From positions 1,816,501-1,880,500 of the forward strand of contig NZ_CP091804.1 of assembly GCF_022024275.1 (NCBI RefSeq): a stretch of DNA of 64,000 bases, given 5' to 3'. The notes beneath the pieces were generated by a model. It worked only from the letters and a program-made list of their open reading frames with translations. It searched no databases and had not been told where the DNA came from. The position numbers were made by a program, and so were the translations under genes. The stretch is from Sphingopyxis sp. BSN-002 (GTDB taxonomy: Bacteria > Pseudomonadota > Alphaproteobacteria > Sphingomonadales > Sphingomonadaceae). How positions within the stretch are numbered: position 1 is the first letter of the stretch; each line of letters starts with the position of its first letter. Shown one piece after another: positions 60,128 through 64,000 of the stretch.

Positions 60128-62716
60128 ATGACCACGCGCATGTTGATCGACGCGCGGCACCGGGAAGAGACCCGGGTCGCCGTCACCAAGGGAAACCGCA
60201 TCGAGGAGTTTGATTTCGAGTCTGCCGAGCACAAGCAGCTCAAAGGCAATATCTATCTGGCCAAGGTTACCCGCGTCGAACCGTCCCTGCAGGCGGCGTT
60301 CGTCGAATATGGCGGCAATCGCCACGGCTTCCTGGCCTTCAGCGAAATCCATCCCGACTATTACCAGATCCCGAAAGAAGATCGCGAAGCCCTGCTCCGC
60401 GAGGAAGCCGAACATGCCGCCGCCGCGGCGCAGCGCGCCGAGGATGACCTCGACGAGCTCGAGGGCGATGTTGCCGACGTCGAATATCATGACGACGACA
60501 ATGGCGACGCCCCGCCCGCGCCCGAAACCGTCGGTGAAGACGATGGCGAAGAGCATGACGACGCCGAAGACAATGGCGACGGCGAGGCCGAAGAAGGCGG
60601 CGAGGAGGGCTCTGAAGAATCGCGCGAAGGGCGCGGTGATCGCCGCCGCGGCCGCGGCAAGGGCGGGCGCAACGGTCGCAAGGGCGGCCGCGGGCGCCGG
60701 AACGACGAAGAGGACGGCGGCGAAAACCGCATGTCCCTGCGTCGCCGCTACAAGATCCAGGACGTCATCCGTCGCCGTCAGGTGATGCTGGTGCAGGTCG
60801 TCAAGGAAGAACGCGGCAACAAGGGCGCTGCGCTCACCACCTATCTGTCGCTCGCCGGCCGCTATTGCGTGCTGATGCCGAACACGATGCATGGCGGCGG
60901 GATCAGCCGCAAGATTTCGAACGGCGCCGATCGCCGCAAGCTGAAGGCGATGATCGACGAACTCGCACTGCCGCCGACGATGGGCTGCATCGTCCGCACC
61001 GCTGGGATGAGCCGCACCAAGGTCGAGATCAAGCGCGACTTCGATTACCTCGCCCGCCTGTGGGACGAGATTCGTCAAAAAACGCTCGAATCGAGCGCAC
61101 CCGCGCTGGTCCATTCGGACAGCGACCTTGTGAAGCGCGCGATCCGCGACATCTATCACAAGGATATCGAGGAAGTCCTCGTCGAGGGCGACGAGGGGTA
61201 CAAGGCCGCCAAGCAGTTCATGAAGCTGCTGATGCCCAGCCACGCGCGACGCGTGAAGCAATATGCCGACCCCGTCTCGCTCTATCAGCGCTATGGCGTC
61301 GAGGATCAGCTCGCGGGGATGCTGAATCCCGTCGTCCAGCTGAAATCGGGCGGTTATCTCGTAATCAACCCGACCGAGGCGCTGGTGTCGATCGACATCA
61401 ACTCGGGCCGCTCGACGCGCGAGCATAATATCGAGCAGACCGCGCTCAACACCAACCTCGAGGCCGCGCACGAAATCGCGCGCCAGCTGCGTCTGCGCGA
61501 CATGGCCGGCCTTGTCGTGATCGACTTCATCGACATGGATCATGGCTCGAACGTCCGCAAGGTCGAGCGCGCGATGAAGGATGCGCTCAAGAACGACCGT
61601 GCCCGCATCCAGGTCGGCCGTATCTCGGGCTTCGGCCTGATGGAGATGAGCCGCCAGCGCCTGCGGACCGGCGTGCTCGAAGCATCGACGCGCCCCTGCC
61701 CGCATTGCGAAGGCACCGGTCTCGTCCGCACCGCCAGCTCGGCGGGCCTCAGCGCGCTGCGCCTGATCGAAGAGGAAGCCGCGCGCGGCAAGGGCAGCCG
61801 GATCACGCTGCGCGCGAGCCAGGAAGCCACCTTCTACCTCCTTAACGAAAAGCGCCGCGAACTGCGCGAGATCGAGGAGTTGTACGGCGTTACGGTCGAG
61901 ATCCTGCCCGACGGCGAGACCGAAGGCGCGCGCATGGCGGTTGAAGTCAGCGGTCCGCCGCCGATCGCGCGCCGCAGCTTTGCCCCGATCGTCGAGATCG
62001 AGGAAGAGGAAGACGACTTCGTCGAAGAGGACGAGGAAGAAGAAGGCGAAGAAGAGGAGGCCGAAGAGCGCCCCGCACGCCGTGAACGGCAGGAGCGTCA
62101 GGAAGGCGAGGACGGCGAAGGCCGCAAGCGCCGTCGCCGGCGTCGCCGTGGTCGTCGTGGTCGCCGCGATGAAGAAGGTGGCGATGCGTCCGAGGGCGAT
62201 GCACCGGCTTCGGATGACAGTGACGAGGCTGCCGACGAAGCGCCGGTCGAAGAGGCCGTAGCTGCGGAAGCCGAAGAGGCAGAGGCCAAGCCCAAGCGCC
62301 GCCGTGGCGGTCGCGGTCGCAAGAAGGTCGACGAAGCCGAGGCGGAAGCCGTGACGGAAGAAGCTGCTCCAGCCGAAGCGACGCCCGAGCCCGCAGCCGA
62401 CGAGGCGCCCGCCACCGAAGAAAAGCCGAAGCGCAAGCGCGCTCCGCGCAAGACCAAGGCCGCCGCGGCCGCCGAGGCCGCCACGGAGGACGCTGTCGAA
62501 GCGCCGGCGGTCGAGGCTCCGGTCGAAGCCGAACCCGAAGCCGCCAAGCCGGCGCCGAAGAAGCGCGCGAGCCGGGCGAAGAAGGCCGTCGCCGCCGAAG
62601 CGGCAGCCGAGCCTGCGACCGCGGGTGACGCGGAGCCGGTCGCGGCGGAAGCCGGGAGCGAGGGTGACGACGGCGAACCGCGCCGTGGCTGGTGGCAGCG
62701 CACCTTCGGCAACTGA
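60128..62716 (+). CDS. rne: ribonuclease E
   Basis: 862 residues, Rne/Rng family endoribonuclease, scaffold of the RNA degradosome. The S1 domain (from about 36, LKGNIYLAKVTRVEPSLQAA) is interrupted by an acidic-then-basic insertion at about 95-205, common in alphaproteobacteria. Catalytic acids lie in ALVSIDINSGRSTRE (near 420) and VIDFIDMDHGSNVRK (near 463), the 5' sensor region is intact, and the zinc-link is RPCPHCEGTG (near 523). The C-terminal half is Glu/Ala/Arg-rich and disordered, ending EPRRGWWQRTFGN; the GWW motif binds PNPase in Caulobacter. GGAG precedes the ATG. Confidence 0.96.
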   Translation: MTTRMLIDARHREETRVAVTKGNRIEEFDFESAEHKQLKGNIYLAKVTRVEPSLQAAFVEYGGNRHGFLAFSEIHPDYYQIPKEDREALLREEAEHAAAAAQRAEDDLDELEGDVADVEYHDDDNGDAPPAPETVGEDDGEEHDDAEDNGDGEAEEGGEEGSEESREGRGDRRRGRGKGGRNGRKGGRGRRNDEEDGGENRMSLRRRYKIQDVIRRRQVMLVQVVKEERGNKGAALTTYLSLAGRYCVLMPNTMHGGGISRKISNGADRRKLKAMIDELALPPTMGCIVRTAGMSRTKVEIKRDFDYLARLWDEIRQKTLESSAPALVHSDSDLVKRAIRDIYHKDIEEVLVEGDEGYKAAKQFMKLLMPSHARRVKQYADPVSLYQRYGVEDQLAGMLNPVVQLKSGGYLVINPTEALVSIDINSGRSTREHNIEQTALNTNLEAAHEIARQLRLRDMAGLVVIDFIDMDHGSNVRKVERAMKDALKNDRARIQVGRISGFGLMEMSRQRLRTGVLEASTRPCPHCEGTGLVRTASSAGLSALRLIEEEAARGKGSRITLRASQEATFYLLNEKRRELREIEELYGVTVEILPDGETEGARMAVEVSGPPPIARRSFAPIVEIEEEEDDFVEEDEEEEGEEEEAEERPARRERQERQEGEDGEGRKRRRRRRRGRRGRRDEEGGDASEGDAPASDDSDEAADEAPVEEAVAAEAEEAEAKPKRRRGGRGRKKVDEAEAEAVTEEAAPAEATPEPAADEAPATEEKPKRKRAPRKTKAAAAAEAATEDAVEAPAVEAPVEAEPEAAKPAPKKRASRAKKAVAAEAAAEPATAGDAEPVAAEAGSEGDDGEPRRGWWQRTFGN

Positions 62717-62774
62717 CCGCAGAAACGACACGCCGACCTTGCGTCCGCGCGCAACGAACCCCAATAAGCCGTCC

Positions 62775-64000
62775 ATGGCTTCACCCGAGGTTCAGGCGCG
62801 CGGCGCAAGACAGGCGGCGATGACCGCTTTCCCGCCGCGCCCCCGGTTCCGTGCGCAAGGCTTGCGCGCGCTCTTCCGTATCCTGCTGACTTTCCTCGTC
62901 ATGATCACGGTGACGACGCGCCCCGTCATGGCGCAGTCGATCCTGCGCGATGCGGAGACCGAGGCCTTGTTCCAGGACATGATGGATCCGCTGCTCGTCG
63001 CAGCGGGCCTTCAGCCCGGACAGGTGCGCGTCCACCTGCTTGGCGACCGCAGCATCAATGCCTTCGTTGCCGGCAGTCAGGACATCTATGTCTTCAGTGG
63101 CCTGATCGAGGCCGCCGACAGCGCCGAAGAGGTGCAGGGCGTGCTCGCGCACGAACTCGGTCACGTCATGGGCGGCCACGCGATCCGCGCCAGCGAGGGA
63201 GCCAAGGCCGCGACCGGAATCTCGCTGCTCAGCCTGTTGCTGGGCGCTGCGGCCATCGCGGCCGGCGGCGGCGACGCGGGAATGGGGATATTGATGGCGG
63301 GCCAGCAGGCCGCGCTGGGCAAATATCTGGCCTTCAGCCGCGTCCAGGAATCGACCGCCGACGCGGCCGGCGCACAATATCTTTCGAAAGCTGGCATCAG
63401 CGGCCGCGGCAGCCTTGCCTTCTTCAAGAAATTGCAGAATCTCGAGTTCCGCTACGGCGTCAGCCAGGACGACGATCAGGCCTATGGCCGCACGCACCCG
63501 ATGTCGGGGGACCGGATCCAGGCATTACGCGAAGTCTATGTGGTCGATCCCGCATGGAGCAAGCCCGCCGACCCTGCGATCGAAGCCCGATTCCAGCGCA
63601 TCAAGGCCAAGCTGTCGGGTTATATCGCCGATCCCGCGCGCACCCTGCGCAAATATCCCGAGAGCGATACGAGCATCCCTGCGCGCTACGCCCGCGCCTA
63701 TGCCTGGCACAAGAGCGCCTATCCGGAAAAGGCGCTCGGCGAAGTCGAGGGCTTGCTCAAGACCAATCCCCACGACCCTTATTTCCTTGAGCTGGAGGGC
63801 CAGGTGCTGCTTGAATCGGGGCGGCCGAAGGAGGCGATCCCGCCGTTGCGCGAAGCGGTGACCAATTCGCGTTCGCAGCCCCTGATCGCCGCAACGCTGG
63901 GCCATGCGCTGATCGCTACCGAGGACCAAGCCAATTTCGCCGAGGCCGAAAAGGTCCTGAAGACTGCGGTGGCGCTGGACAACCAGAATCCCTTTGCCTG
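62775..64000 (+). CDS. M48 family metalloprotease with TPR-like tail (partial)
   Basis: At least 408 residues, running off the right edge. Signal-type hydrophobic segment (about 34-53, FRILLTFLVMITVTTRPVMA) after a long basic N-terminus, so periplasmic. The zinc protease signature is GVLAHELGHVMGGHAI (HExxH) and the third ligand Glu is in FSRVQESTADAAGAQYLSKA; THPMSGDRIQALREV follows. From about 300 the sequence becomes TPR-like (YPEKALGEVEGLLKTNPHDP, ESGRPKEAIPPLREAV), as in BepA/YfgC-type outer-membrane quality-control proteases. ATG 62775 or 62820 could start it. rne-M48 adjacency is common in this group. Confidence 0.88.
   Translation, partial: MASPEVQARGARQAAMTAFPPRPRFRAQGLRALFRILLTFLVMITVTTRPVMAQSILRDAETEALFQDMMDPLLVAAGLQPGQVRVHLLGDRSINAFVAGSQDIYVFSGLIEAADSAEEVQGVLAHELGHVMGGHAIRASEGAKAATGISLLSLLLGAAAIAAGGGDAGMGILMAGQQAALGKYLAFSRVQESTADAAGAQYLSKAGISGRGSLAFFKKLQNLEFRYGVSQDDDQAYGRTHPMSGDRIQALREVYVVDPAWSKPADPAIEARFQRIKAKLSGYIADPARTLRKYPESDTSIPARYARAYAWHKSAYPEKALGEVEGLLKTNPHDPYFLELEGQVLLESGRPKEAIPPLREAVTNSRSQPLIAATLGHALIATEDQANFAEAEKVLKTAVALDNQNPFA

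Noticed and set aside
60032..62776. 914-codon minus-strand open frame opposite rne
   Set aside because: Phe/Leu/Gly/Arg-biased mirror of the RNase E coding sequence, no recognisable fold.
1..64000. CRISPR arrays, tRNA/rRNA genes, insertion sequences, prophage
   Set aside because: Looked for regularly spaced repeats, tRNA T-loop patterns, transposase or phage proteins; none seen.

Overview
The window is G+C-rich chromosomal DNA, densely packed with genes and free of rRNA, tRNA, insertion sequences, prophage or CRISPR. Gene content and order point to an alphaproteobacterium of the Sphingomonadales, most like Sphingopyxis. The evidence is the ubiB/ubiE <- -> mutM-rpsT-dnaA block, an amiC...mrcA-prfB block beside a divergent rne, an RNase E with an insertion in its S1 domain and a C-terminal GWW motif, a bactofilin next to an M23 peptidase, an outer-membrane TonB receptor and GANTC sites upstream of dnaA. 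The genus is inferred from general resemblance, not from a search.

Layout. 1-2.3 kb: end of a Tad/Flp pilus locus (tadE-like and a vWA tadG-like gene). 2.5-9 kb: rsmE, two coupled secreted proteins of the DUF11 type, and gshA. 9.2-12.9 kb: a TonB-dependent receptor convergent with a polytopic ICMT-like membrane protein. 13-18.4 kb: M23 endopeptidase plus bactofilin, a membrane diguanylate cyclase, a DUF1905 protein and comM. 18.5-25.6 kb: a same-strand run of fourteen genes headed by a TetR regulator, encoding five VOC-family proteins (six VOC modules), two GSTs, an AHSA1/SRPBCC protein, a duplicated DUF1428 protein, a DoxX-like and another membrane protein, and a DUF4287 protein. This is the most distinctive accessory block of the window. 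25.7-30.1 kb: a ClpP-fold periplasmic protein, a PGPGW-type membrane protein, then rpmH-rnpA-yidD-yidC-engB. 30.2-35.9 kb: GST, secreted unknown, cupin, dapE, and the smr-mltA-tim44-like operon. 36.1-40.1 kb: secB, murJ, trpS, a DUF4136 lipoprotein.

40.2-49.9 kb: dnaA, rpsT and mutM on the minus strand, divergent from ubiE-ubiB, then a GT2/GtrA protein and a membrane protein standing between ubiB and coaBC-dut. 49.9-52.0 kb: a small secreted protein, an E1-like ThiF/MoeB protein and a DsrE-family protein, convergent with a lipoprotein-type methyltransferase that follows prfB. 52.0-59.5 kb (minus): amiC, a FAD sugar-lactone oxidase, a DSD1-type PLP enzyme, mrcA, prfB. 59.5-64 kb: a 0.6-kb untranslated region, rne, and the start of an M48 metalloprotease with a TPR-like tail.

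Most of the window is housekeeping: ribosome and RNase P components, membrane protein insertion and export (YidC, SecB), peptidoglycan metabolism (MurJ, PBP1A, MltA, AmiC, M23, DapE), quinone, CoA and glutathione synthesis. GshA, three GSTs and the VOC operon together suggest investment in thiol- and electrophile-related chemistry, but no substrate can be read from the sequence. Many genes are translationally coupled through ATGA/TGATG overlaps, and non-ATG starts (GTG for dnaA, engB, yidC, smr and rnpA; TTG for murJ, ubiB and a small membrane protein) are frequent.
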